Assembly: GCA_949741215.1 (NCBI GenBank)
Contig: CATJLA010000072.1
Span: 1-32,750 of the forward strand
Length of the DNA: 32,750 bases
Direction of reading: 5' to 3'
Source: an uncultured Oscillospiraceae bacterium
GTDB lineage: Bacteria > Bacillota > Clostridia > Oscillospirales > Ruminococcaceae
The position numbers and the translations under genes were made by a program. A model generated the notes under the pieces. That model made no database searches. It was not told the DNA's origin and worked only from the letters and a program-made list of their open reading frames with translations. Of the stretch, positions 13,609 to 20,941 are shown piece by piece (within the stretch, counting starts at the first letter, position 1; each line of letters begins with the position of its first letter).

Positions 13609-14358
13609 TCAAAAATCATGTACAATCGCCGCACAGGCCCCAAATTCTTCGGCATCCATCCGCCAAAGCTCATACTCCGAGAGTGAGGGCAGCCCCATAG
13701 AAACGCCTTCCTTGCGGTACGTCATCCCGCTTTGAACAGGCCCTTTTCGTCCGGAGGTATGAAAAGCAGTAATACCGGTACTTTTGTGCAGTTCCGTCAA
13801 GTTTTTGCTGTTCACCCCACCCCCTGCCATGATGGAAATTCTGCCCGCCGCACGGAGCTGCAGCTCCTGCAGCAGCGCCTGCCCCTTTAACGCGCTGGCT
13901 GCCTGCCCGGAGGTTAAAATAGTGGTAAAGCCAAGCCTTACAGCGGTTTCCAAAGCGGCAAAGGGGTCTTTTGTCATGTCAAAAGCGCGATGAAGGGTCA
14001 GCTCCATGCCCTCCGCACAGGCAATCAGCCGGTCAAGGCGTTTTTCATCCAGCTCCCCCCAAGGCGTAAGCACTCCGATTACCACCCCGTCCGCCCCTAA
14101 TTTCCGAAAAGCGGTGATCTCCCCGCACATCTCCTCCAGCTCATACTCGTCATAGAGAAAATCTCCAAACCGGGGACGAATCAGCACGTTGGTTTTCACT
14201 CCGCAGCTTCGCTTTACCTGCTCAAACAGGGTAGGGGAGGGGGTAGTCCCCCCAATGGATAAGTTCCCGCAAAGCTCCAGGCGGTCCGCCCCGTTTTGAG
14301 CAGCAGTCAAGGCGGAAGCAAAGCTGTCCACACAGCCTTCCAGCAGTGGTTTTGTCAT
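13609..14358 (-). CDS. cutC: CutC family protein
   Basis: This 249-residue cytoplasmic TIM-barrel protein has the usual CutC length. The N-terminal signature LEGCVDSFASALTAAQNGAD, the segment RLELCGNLSIGGTTPS (about residues 27-42), VLIRPRFGDFLYDEYEL and the C-terminal TSGQAA/MAGGGVN/AFHTSGR elements are all present. CutC was first linked to copper tolerance in E. coli, but that role is disputed and the biochemical reaction is uncertain. The ATG follows GGAGGG. It lies 87 nt after the esterase gene on the same strand and is probably cotranscribed. Family secure, function uncertain. Confidence 0.93.
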   Translation of the reverse strand: MTKPLLEGCVDSFASALTAAQNGADRLELCGNLSIGGTTPSPTLFEQVKRSCGVKTNVLIRPRFGDFLYDEYELEEMCGEITAFRKLGADGVVIGVLTPWGELDEKRLDRLIACAEGMELTLHRAFDMTKDPFAALETAVRLGFTTILTSGQAASALKGQALLQELQLRAAGRISIMAGGGVNSKNLTELHKSTGITAFHTSGRKGPVQSGMTYRKEGVSMGLPSLSEYELWRMDAEEFGACAAIVHDF

Positions 14359-14380
14359 AAAAAGCCCTCCAATCCTCTGT

Positions 14381-14400
14381 ATTTTTCCAGGACATCCTGC
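14381..14400 (-). repeat. Copy of dispersed GTCC motif upstream of cutC
   Basis: The minus strand reads GCAGGATGTCCTGGAAAAAT, with a CAGGA-TG-TCCTG inverted repeat, about 22 nt before the cutC start. Confidence 0.45.
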
Positions 14401-14445
14401 GTCCGGGATGTTTTCTGCCTCCAGGGATGCTCCCAAAGGCCGTAA

Positions 14446-15141
14446 TTATGCTAAAATCCACCGGATTCCCTTTGCCATTCTCCCGGCAGGGTCTTGAAAA
14501 TGATTGCCCTCGTTTTGCTCATAAAGGGTGCTCGCCCCTCCAAAAGCGCACAACCTTTCGATCTGCCGGGTGGTTTCCTCCACCGTGGCCAAAACTGGGT
14601 TTCGGGATCTTTTTTCCTTGCTGCCAAGGGAGAAATACAGCTTTTCCACCTGGGGCTGCAGCCTGTTTTCTCTTGCAAATTCCCAAAATCCCGGGAACCA
14701 CAGGGAGCCGGAGACCGAAGCGATCCGAGAAAAAAGCTCTGATTGATACCCGCAGTAAACCGCGAACAGCCCTGCCAGCGAGTACCCTGCAATGGCGTAA
14801 TAAGCAGCGCGGCACTGCATTTTTTGAAGCAGAAATGCAGCAATTTGAGGCGCAATCTCTCCCTCCAGAAGCCGGAGATACTCCTCGCCCCCGCCGGAAA
14901 AATCCTCACCCCGGAACACCCCCGGAGCCGCCCAGGGGGAAAGCTCGGCGTTCCAGTTCAGGCCCGAAACAACCGCCAAAACAAAGCTGCCAACTCCTAT
15001 CTCCCGGCACTTCTCATACACGGCAGGAGCTTGTTCCGCACCGGCATTTAATATAACTACCGGCAATTTCTTTTCCAAAGCATCGTCTCCGCAGTATAAG
15101 GAAATTTGCCTGCTTTTGGCAGAAAATTGCTCCAAAATCAC
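14446..15141 (-). CDS. Alpha/beta hydrolase, esterase D-like
   Basis: This 231-residue serine hydrolase is of the esterase/IroE-like (PF00756-type) group. The nucleophile elbow is GYSLAG (about residues 118-123, Ser120), in AYYAIAGYSLAGLFAVYCGY. An SGSLWFPGF segment follows, and the likely catalytic His is in NEGNHFQD near residue 215. There is no signal peptide, so it is probably cytoplasmic. The start is a GTG 7 nt after GGAGGGG. It has a good promoter and is followed by cutC. The substrate is unknown; siderophore or S-formylglutathione esterases are relatives, but nothing here points to either. Confidence 0.75.
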   Translation of the reverse strand: MILEQFSAKSRQISLYCGDDALEKKLPVVILNAGAEQAPAVYEKCREIGVGSFVLAVVSGLNWNAELSPWAAPGVFRGEDFSGGGEEYLRLLEGEIAPQIAAFLLQKMQCRAAYYAIAGYSLAGLFAVYCGYQSELFSRIASVSGSLWFPGFWEFARENRLQPQVEKLYFSLGSKEKRSRNPVLATVEETTRQIERLCAFGGASTLYEQNEGNHFQDPAGRMAKGIRWILA

Positions 15142-15178
15142 TCAATTTCCCCTCCGTTTTGCCTTGTTTTTCGCAATT

Positions 15179-15207
15179 ATTATAGCATTGTTGGCCCCAA
15201 AAAGCAA
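15179..15207 (-). promoter_or_regulatory. Promoter of the esterase-cutC unit
   Basis: The minus strand has TTGCTT (15207-15202), 17 bp, and TATAAT (15184-15179) with an extended TGC. Confidence 0.75.
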
Positions 15208-15220
15208 ACCGTCCGTTTTT

Positions 15221-15244
15221 CGTTCTCTAGGACTGGACTGCCGC
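15221..15244 (-). repeat. Copy of dispersed GTCC motif upstream of the esterase promoter
   Basis: The minus strand reads GGCAGTCCAGTCCTAGAGAA, 14 nt upstream of the -35 box and in the direction of the gene. Confidence 0.45.
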
Positions 15245-15324
15245 CCTATTGTCCCCAACTTCCCAAATAAGCTTTTCCGAAATGGAAACGGTTTTCCCCC
15301 TTGGACATCTCCCCCCTTATTTTC

Positions 15325-16188
15325 TTATTCATCGCTAAGCTCCAGCAAAACAATTTCTGGCCGATTATTGAAACGGAATGGTATAATACTGTTTCCAATG
15401 CCACGGCTGACAACCATGTTGGTATTGCCGTCTGTATACAAGCCGGCGTCATATTGAGGGAACAGCCCTTGATTAGGTGCGACCAAGCCGCCGATAAACG
15501 GCAGACGGAATTGGCCTCCATGTGCATGGCCGCTTAAAACCAAGTCAACATTACAATTCACATATGTTTCAAATAGTTCAGGCCGGTGAGACAGCAAAAT
15601 GGTATAACCTTTTTCATCATCAATGAAGTGATTTAGTTTGGCGCTGATCATTGCAGGAACTTCGCCAAACGTATCACTCCGAATGGTAAAATTTGGATCA
15701 GAAAGTCCAACAAGCGCAATGCTCTCGCTTCCAGATTCTAATTGCACTGCTTCATCTTCAAGCACAACCACACCTGCCGCCTCAAGGCCGGTTTTCAGTG
15801 TATCATATTGCGGCAGGCTTGCTTCGTGATTACCTGTTACATAGTAAACCGGAGCAATCTGAACAGCGTGTTTTACAAATGTGAGAGCGATCTCAATATC
15901 TGTGTGCCGTGCGTCCACCAAATCACCGGTTATTGCAATAATATCCGGTGAGCTCTCGGATAGCAGCCGCAATAACTTGACGTTATTTTCTCCAAACTCA
16001 GCATTATGCAAATCAGACACTTGCGCAATTTTGAAACCAGAGAATGAAGAAGGAATTCGGCTACTAGAAATGGTAACAGCACTCACCATCAACGCCGTAT
16101 TCCCCCATATTGTCCAAATAATCAAAATCACCAACAGCACAGCTGCTATGAAAAAAATTAACGTTTTAGGCAGCAACTTCTTTTTCAT
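15325..16188 (-). CDS. YkuE-like membrane-anchored metallophosphoesterase
   Basis: This 287-residue calcineurin-type phosphoesterase has one N-terminal membrane helix (about residues 8-30) and an external catalytic domain. The dimetal motifs are all present: QVSDLHNAEFG (about 56-66), GDLVD (about 87-91), GNHE (about 118-121), LSHRPE (about 200-205) and SGHAHGGQ (about 219-226). Relatives act on phosphodiesters of lipids or cell-envelope compounds; the substrate here is unknown. The ATG follows GGGGGCGGG. The gene looks more AT-rich in third positions than its neighbours and lies beside one arm of the inverted repeat pair, so acquisition by transfer is possible but unproven. Confidence 0.9.
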   Translation of the reverse strand: MKKKLLPKTLIFFIAAVLLVILIIWTIWGNTALMVSAVTISSSRIPSSFSGFKIAQVSDLHNAEFGENNVKLLRLLSESSPDIIAITGDLVDARHTDIEIALTFVKHAVQIAPVYYVTGNHEASLPQYDTLKTGLEAAGVVVLEDEAVQLESGSESIALVGLSDPNFTIRSDTFGEVPAMISAKLNHFIDDEKGYTILLSHRPELFETYVNCNVDLVLSGHAHGGQFRLPFIGGLVAPNQGLFPQYDAGLYTDGNTNMVVSRGIGNSIIPFRFNNRPEIVLLELSDE

Positions 16189-16361
16189 AGACCCGCCCCC
16201 TTATTTTTATCTAAACTTTATCATATACCCATCACAAAAAAAGTAAAGCTATTTCAAACCCTTATAACAAAAAAAATCCGCAGCAACATTCCAATCGTTC
16301 CTGCAAGGAACGTACCTTCACTATTTACTATTCACTCTTACCTTTTACTTAAAATATCGGG
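16189..16361. other. AT-rich spacer between the phosphoesterase gene and trkA
   Basis: No gene is seen. The stretch is mostly the left ~100-bp repeat (16246-16345), preceded by AT-rich DNA that may hold the phosphoesterase promoter, which I could not place. Confidence 0.5.
16246..16345 (-). repeat. Left copy of a ~100-bp inverted repeat pair
   Basis: Read on the plus strand it runs from AAGCTATTTCAAACCC to CACTATTTACTATTCACT. The reverse complement of 19419-19519 is clearly similar over its whole length. It contains the perfect hairpin CGTTCC-TGCAA-GGAACG (16296-16312). The tandem 'TATT.ACTATT.ACT' end resembles short dispersed, MITE-like repeats of Clostridia. Confidence 0.75.
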
Positions 16362-16390
16362 TTTCCTTTTGGAAAGGAGTGTGCTATAAT
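16362..16390 (+). promoter_or_regulatory. trkA promoter
   Basis: An extended -10, TGCTATAAT (16382-16390), lies 17 bp from a weak -35 TTTCCT (16362-16367). The -35 lies in the inverted repeat TTTCC-TTTT-GGAAA, a possible operator. Confidence 0.65.
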
Positions 16391-16469
16391 AACATTGTTT
16401 TACCCAGATCAGAGGCCGAAAAGGTTTTCTATGCAGGGAAACACAGAATCACGCCGCGGACGATAAAGC

Positions 16470-16490
16470 GCTGCCGCGTCCTGATAAAAG
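16470..16490 (+). repeat. Copy of dispersed GTCC motif in the trkA leader
   Basis: GCTGCCGCGTCCTGATAAAA lies in the leader, 39 nt before the trkA start. Confidence 0.45.
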
Positions 16491-16528
16491 AACGAAGAAC
16501 TTGGTGGTACGGAGGGGTATCAGGAATT

Positions 16529-17893
16529 ATGAGGATTATTATTGTAGGGGACGGCAAGGTGGGCGCCGCCCTTACCGAGTCTTTAACCAAAGAGGGACAC
16601 GACATTGTGGTGATTGACACCAACCGGAAGCTGCTGGAAAAAAGCACTGAGGTCAGTGATATTTTGGTGGTCCACGGCAATGGCGCTTCTATGAGTGTGC
16701 TGAAACAGGCCGATGTGGGTACAGCCGACCTGCTGATCGCCGCCACCAGCTCCGATGAAATTAACCTGCTTACTTGCATTATGGCCAAAAAGCTGGCCAA
16801 AAAGCTGCATACCATCGCTCGGGTAAGAAATCCCGAGTACGCTGAGCAGCTGGTTGCCTTAAAGGACGAGCTTGGCCTTTCCATGACAGTGAACCCGGAA
16901 CAGGCCGCCGCCAGGGAGGCTTATCATTTGATCCAGTTCCCCTCCTTTTTGCGGCGGGATACCTTTGCCCGGGGACAGGTTGCCATTGTAAAGCTTCGGA
17001 TCAATGCAAACAGCCCATTAAACGGCGTCCCCTTAAGCAAAATGCCGGAAATTGCCAAGGTAAAGGTGCTGATCTGCGCTGTGGAGCGGGGAGAGCAGGT
17101 ATATATCCCCGATGGACAGTTTGTTCTGCAGGAAAACGATGATATTTCGGTAACAGCCAGTTCTCAGGACTTGACTGCGCTGATTAAAAATTTAGGGCTC
17201 CAAAAGCAGAAAATCAAAAATGCGGTAATCATCGGCGGCAGCAGGATTGCCTTTTACCTCACTGCATTGCTGATGCGCTCCGGCATTCGGGTAAAGATTA
17301 TTGAGAAGGACCACGAGCGATGCCTTCATTTAGCCACCCTGCTGCCCAAAGCGGTAATTATAGAAGGGGATGGTTCCCAGCAGTCCATTTTAGAGGCCGA
17401 GGGGTTGGATCAGGCGGACGCACTGCTTACCTTTACCGATATGGACGAGGAAAACCTGATTATCTCCATGTATGGCCATCATATCGGGGTGCCCAAGGTG
17501 ATTACCAAAATCAACCGGATTGAGTATGTGGACGTATTTAAGAGCATGGGAGTGGATACCATTATCAGCCCCAAGGAGCTGTGCAGCAACGACGTAGTGC
17601 GTTACGTCCGTGCTATGCAGAATACTTCCGGCGGCTCGATGATTGCTTTGCACCGGATTGTAGGGGGCAAGGTGGAGGCAATGGAGTTCCAGGCAGCAAA
17701 AAATACCCGCCATTTAGAGGAACCGCTGGAGAAATTAGCGCTGAAAAAGGGGATTTTGGTGGCCTGTATTACGCACCAGGGCAAAACAATCATTCCACGA
17801 GGCAGTGATTGTATTCAGGAGGGGGACACGGTGATTTTGGTTTCCACCGAGGAGAATACCCTGTTGGATTTGAACAATATTTTTGCAGACTGA
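16529..17893 (+). CDS. trkA: Trk potassium uptake regulatory protein TrkA
   Basis: This 454-residue cytoplasmic protein gates the TrkH channel through nucleotide binding. It has two RCK units: an N-terminal Rossmann fold (MRIIIVGDGKVGAALTESL, then IVVIDTN as the acidic end of strand 2) with a TrkA_C domain to about residue 220, and a second Rossmann fold (NAVIIGGSRIAFYLTALL, from about residue 231) with a second TrkA_C domain ending EGDTVILVSTEEN. The duplicated layout and length are those of TrkA, not the single-unit KtrA. The ATG at 16529 begins the Rossmann strand; GGAGGGG lies 12 nt upstream, a rather long spacing. trkH follows after 54 nt. Confidence 0.95.
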   Translation: MRIIIVGDGKVGAALTESLTKEGHDIVVIDTNRKLLEKSTEVSDILVVHGNGASMSVLKQADVGTADLLIAATSSDEINLLTCIMAKKLAKKLHTIARVRNPEYAEQLVALKDELGLSMTVNPEQAAAREAYHLIQFPSFLRRDTFARGQVAIVKLRINANSPLNGVPLSKMPEIAKVKVLICAVERGEQVYIPDGQFVLQENDDISVTASSQDLTALIKNLGLQKQKIKNAVIIGGSRIAFYLTALLMRSGIRVKIIEKDHERCLHLATLLPKAVIIEGDGSQQSILEAEGLDQADALLTFTDMDEENLIISMYGHHIGVPKVITKINRIEYVDVFKSMGVDTIISPKELCSNDVVRYVRAMQNTSGGSMIALHRIVGGKVEAMEFQAAKNTRHLEEPLEKLALKKGILVACITHQGKTIIPRGSDCIQEGDTVILVSTEENTLLDLNNIFAD

Positions 17894-17914
17894 GTGCAGA
17901 GGCAGAGATGATAA

Positions 17915-17935
17915 CCGGGCAGTTTCGTCCCGGAG
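17915..17935 (+). promoter_or_regulatory. Hairpin with GTCC motif overlapping the trkH ribosome binding site
   Basis: CCGGG (17915-17919) pairs with CCCGG (17929-17933) around CAGTTTCGT. The last two bases of the stem are the first GG of GGAGGAG. This is a plausible translational control element and also a copy of the dispersed motif. Confidence 0.5.
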
Positions 17936-17947
17936 GAGAGCGTGAGC

Positions 17948-19402
17948 ATGAATTATTTGATTATTATTCAGCTTTTGGGCGGGCTTTTTTTGCTGGAAGG
18001 CGTGTTTATGCTGCCGGCCCTGGGCTTTGCGGTTTATTATGGGGAAGCAAGCGCCATTCAGGGCCTTGCCTGGACCATTGCCATTGTACTGCTGTTAGGC
18101 GGTGTGACGTTAGCTCTGAGCCGGAAAGCCAAGCACCGTTTTTATGCCCGTGAAGGCTTTGTGACGGTAGCGCTGGCCTGGATCTCCCTTTCTGTTTTGG
18201 GGGCGCTGCCCTTTTATATCAGCGGAGAAATCCCCAGCTTTGTGGACTGTATTTTTGAAACGGTTTCCGGCTTTACCACCACCGGCGCCTCTATTTTAAC
18301 CGACATAGAGGGTATGAGCCGGGGGCTTTTATACTGGCGCAGCTTTACCCATTGGCTGGGCGGCATGGGGATGCTGGTATTTTTGCTGGCAATTTTGCCC
18401 AACACCAGGGACAGCGGCTACTCCCTGCATTTGCTCCGGGCGGAAAGCCCCGGCCCCGCCGTTACCAAGCTTACCCCGAAAATCCATAAAACAGCTACCA
18501 TTTTATACGGTATTTATATTGTAATGACAGCAATCTGCTTCTGCTTTTTGTTTTTTGGAGGAATGCCCTTTTTTGACAGTCTGTGCATTACCTTTGGCAC
18601 GGCGGGTACCGGCGGCTTTGGCATTTTGGGGGATTCTATGGCAAGCTATACCACCTATCAGCAGACGGTTTGCACGGTGTTTATGTTTTTGTTTGGGGTG
18701 AATTTTTCCTTGTACTACCTGCTGCTGCTCAGGGAGTTTGCCGCCGCCCTGCTGGGGGAGGAGCTGCGTCTGTACTGTGGCATTATGGGTGGGGCTATCC
18801 TGTTGATTACAGTAAATTCCATCCACTGTTTTGAAAGCGTGGGCCAGGCGCTGCATCATGTGGCCTTTACCGTAAGCAGTATTATGACGACTACTGGCTT
18901 TACAACCGTAGACTATACCCAGTGGCCTCAGCTTTCTCAAACCCTTTTGCTGACGTTAATGGTAGCCGGAGCCTGTGCAGGTTCCACCGGGGGCGGAATT
19001 AAGGTTGTAAGGCTGCTGATTCTGTTTAAGTCCCTGACCAGTGAGCTGAAGAAGCTGCTGCGGCCCAGGAGTGTTCAGGTAGTGGAGATGGACAAGCAGG
19101 TGCTGGAGGACTCGGTTGTGCGGGGGGTAAATGTGTATATTGTGGCCTACGGGGCTCTTTGTGTGCTTTCTTATATCCTGATCTGCAGCGATGGTTTTTC
19201 TATGGAAACGAATCTTTCGGCAGTGCTGGCATGCCTGAATAACATCGGGCCCGGGTTGGGGGCGGTGGGGCCTACCGGCAGCTATGCGGGGTATTCGGTG
19301 GGCTCCAAGCTGGTGCTTACTATGGACATGCTGTTGGGCAGGCTGGAGATTTTCCCTCTGCTGCTGCTCTGCAGCCCGCATACTTGGCGGAAAGGTGCTT
19401 GA
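17948..19402 (+). CDS. trkH: Trk potassium transporter membrane subunit TrkH
   Basis: This 484-residue ion-conducting subunit imports K+ across the cytoplasmic membrane and is controlled by TrkA. The four pore-loop repeats are visible: SGFTTTGASIL (about residues 108-118), GTAGTGGFGI (about 218-227), SSIMTTTGFTTVDY (about 311-324) and NNIGPGLGAVGPTGSY (about 431-446). Multiple hydrophobic helices cover the rest. The ATG at 17948 lies 9 nt after GGAGGAG; a GTG two codons earlier is too close to the site. It forms an operon with trkA. Its downstream side holds the right copy of the inverted repeat; no clear terminator is seen before it. Confidence 0.95.
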   Translation: MNYLIIIQLLGGLFLLEGVFMLPALGFAVYYGEASAIQGLAWTIAIVLLLGGVTLALSRKAKHRFYAREGFVTVALAWISLSVLGALPFYISGEIPSFVDCIFETVSGFTTTGASILTDIEGMSRGLLYWRSFTHWLGGMGMLVFLLAILPNTRDSGYSLHLLRAESPGPAVTKLTPKIHKTATILYGIYIVMTAICFCFLFFGGMPFFDSLCITFGTAGTGGFGILGDSMASYTTYQQTVCTVFMFLFGVNFSLYYLLLLREFAAALLGEELRLYCGIMGGAILLITVNSIHCFESVGQALHHVAFTVSSIMTTTGFTTVDYTQWPQLSQTLLLTLMVAGACAGSTGGGIKVVRLLILFKSLTSELKKLLRPRSVQVVEMDKQVLEDSVVRGVNVYIVAYGALCVLSYILICSDGFSMETNLSAVLACLNNIGPGLGAVGPTGSYAGYSVGSKLVLTMDMLLGRLEIFPLLLLCSPHTWRKGA

Positions 19403-19639
19403 CCACCAATTTTGATAGGGAATAAGGAATAGTGAATAGTAAATAGTGGAGGAACGCCCTTGCAGGGCGATTTGAATTTTGCAATAAAAATTTTTGCTTG
19501 GTGGGATTGAAATAGCTTAGAAAAGATTGTTTGGGAGCGTGGGAGAATCGTTTGGCAGGTTTGTTCTAATACTGTGATACGAAAAAACAGGAAAATTTCC
19601 GCCTATTTGTAAAAAAGGCTTCCCTTTGCTTGCGAAAAA
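19403..19639. other. Spacer between trkH and uxuA
   Basis: No gene is seen. It contains the right ~100-bp repeat (19419-19519) and then ~120 bp with only short palindromes such as GGAAAATTTCC. Confidence 0.5.
19419..19519 (+). repeat. Right copy of the ~100-bp inverted repeat pair
   Basis: Plus strand: AATAGTGAATAGTAAATAGTG, hairpin CGCCC-TTGCA-GGGCG (19455-19469), then AATTTTGCAATAAAAATT and GATTGAAATAGCTTA. It is inverted relative to 16246-16345. The hairpin arms differ from the left copy on both sides yet still pair. Confidence 0.75.
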
Positions 19640-19648
19640 TGGTATACT
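19640..19648 (+). promoter_or_regulatory. Extended -10 promoter of uxuA
   Basis: TGGTATACT (19640-19648); the -35 region is weak (TTCCCT, 17 bp upstream). The leader is about 93 nt and carries the dispersed motif. Confidence 0.55.
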
Positions 19649-19682
19649 ATCTACAAAAGTAAAAACTATCGGAAAAACGGCA

Positions 19683-19706
19683 GGCAGTTTCGTCCTAAAA
19701 GCGAAA
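19683..19706 (+). repeat. Copy of dispersed GTCC motif in the uxuA leader
   Basis: GGCAGTTTCGTCCTAAAAGC lies in the leader. TTTCG and the following CGAAA form a hairpin whose loop is TCCTAAAAG. Confidence 0.55.
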
Positions 19707-19747
19707 GCCGCCGCCGGTTTACCGGTAGAATAAAGGAGGAAGCACCC

Positions 19748-20794
19748 ATGAAAATGTCATTCCGCTGGTATGGGCCGGACGATGGCGTTACTTTGGAGAA
19801 AATCCGCCAGATTCCTAACATGCACAGCATCGTTACCGCCGTTTATGATGTTCCGGTGGGCGAAAAGTGGAGCCGGGAAAGTGTTTTTGCCCTGAAAAAA
19901 CAGGTTGAGGATGCCGGCCTGCACTTTGAGGTCATCGAAAGTGTACCGGTTCATGAGGATATCAAGCTGGGCCGCCCTACTCGGGATCGGTTTATCGAGA
20001 ATTATATCGCCAACATCCGCCTGCTGGGCGAGGCTGGGGTTAAGGTTATCTGCTATAATTTTATGCCGGTGTTTGATTGGACCCGAACCCAGCTGGACAA
20101 GGTTCTGGCCGATGGCTCCAACGCTTTGGTTTACTATAAAGACCAGCTGGAAAAGATGGATCCCCTTACCGGCGAGCTTTCTCTCCCTGGGTGGGATTCC
20201 AGCTACACCAAGGAATCCTTGAAGGAAGTATTTGACGCCTATAAGGAGATCGACGAGGAAAAGCTGTGGGAGAACCTGGGCTACTTCTTAAAAGCGATTA
20301 TCCCGGTGTGCGAAGAGGTTGACGTGAAAATGGCTATCCACCCGGATGACCCGCCGTGGAATATTTTTGGCCTGCCCCGGATCATCACCTGTGAGAAGAA
20401 CCTGGATCGCTTCTTAAAGCTGGTGGACAGCAAGTACAACGGCTTAACCCTCTGCACCGGCTCTTTGGGATGCACTTTGAATAACGATATTGTCCACCTG
20501 GTGGATAAGTACTCCGCTATGGGCAGAATCCACTTTATGCACGTGCGCAATGTAAAAATTCTGGAGGACGGCAGCTTTGAGGAATCCGCCCACTTCTCTC
20601 CCTGTGGCTCTTTGGACGTGGTGGCAATTATGCGTGCTCTGCACAAAAATAAGTTCGACGGCTACCTTCGTCCCGATCATGGCCGTATGATCTGGGGTGA
20701 AACCGGACGTCCCGGCTATGGCCTGTATGACCGTGCCTTGGGCGCCACCTATGTCAACGGCATTTGGGAAACCTTAGAGAAGCTGGATCGATAA
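19748..20794 (+). CDS. uxuA: Mannonate dehydratase
   Basis: This 348-residue cytoplasmic TIM-barrel enzyme dehydrates D-mannonate to 2-keto-3-deoxygluconate in the hexuronate (glucuronate) pathway. The start [20 protein letters not shown] is typical of UxuA. Metal- and substrate-binding segments are AIHPDDPPW (about residues 197-205), LCTGSLGC (about 237-244), HFMHVRNVK (about 262-270) and LRPDHGR (about 308-314). The ATG lies 8 nt after AAAGGAGG. It is transcribed alone here; the usual partners (uxaC, uxaB, kdgK, kdgA) are not in the window. Identification is secure. Confidence 0.96.
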   Translation: MKMSFRWYGPDDGVTLEKIRQIPNMHSIVTAVYDVPVGEKWSRESVFALKKQVEDAGLHFEVIESVPVHEDIKLGRPTRDRFIENYIANIRLLGEAGVKVICYNFMPVFDWTRTQLDKVLADGSNALVYYKDQLEKMDPLTGELSLPGWDSSYTKESLKEVFDAYKEIDEEKLWENLGYFLKAIIPVCEEVDVKMAIHPDDPPWNIFGLPRIITCEKNLDRFLKLVDSKYNGLTLCTGSLGCTLNNDIVHLVDKYSAMGRIHFMHVRNVKILEDGSFEESAHFSPCGSLDVVAIMRALHKNKFDGYLRPDHGRMIWGETGRPGYGLYDRALGATYVNGIWETLEKLDR

Positions 20795-20827
20795 CTTGTT
20801 GGACGGATACTGTCATTTTGCACACAC

Positions 20828-20866
20828 AAGCCCTTCCTTGGCGTAACTGCGGGGGAGGGCTTTGTT
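20828..20866 (+). terminator. uxuA terminator
   Basis: AAGCCCTTCC pairs with GGGGAGGGCTT and runs into TTTGTT. It lies 33 nt after the uxuA stop. Confidence 0.75.
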
Positions 20867-20881
20867 CTGCGTTTTTCCCTC

Positions 20882-20910
20882 TTGCCTTTTCCTGTTCTAT
20901 CCGCTAAAAT
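20882..20910 (+). promoter_or_regulatory. Promoter of the transglutaminase-like gene
   Basis: TTGCCT (20882-20887), 17 bp, TAAAAT (20905-20910); the leader is about 25 nt. Confidence 0.6.
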
Positions 20911-20941
20911 GGAATCATCTATTTTTCAGGAGGCCTTATCC

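Noticed and set aside
13419-13673. An 84-codon minus-strand frame overlapping the cutC 3' end
   Set aside because: It overlaps cutC in another frame, has no ribosome binding site, and its product has no pattern. The 13401-13608 gap otherwise shows only a weak CCGCC/GGCGG hairpin.
16490-16520. TTGGTGGTACGGAGG before trkA resembles a T-box antiterminator
   Set aside because: The conserved AGGGTGGTACCGCG core is not complete, there is no stem I specifier or terminator, and trkA is not an amino-acid gene. The bases are explained by the ribosome binding site.
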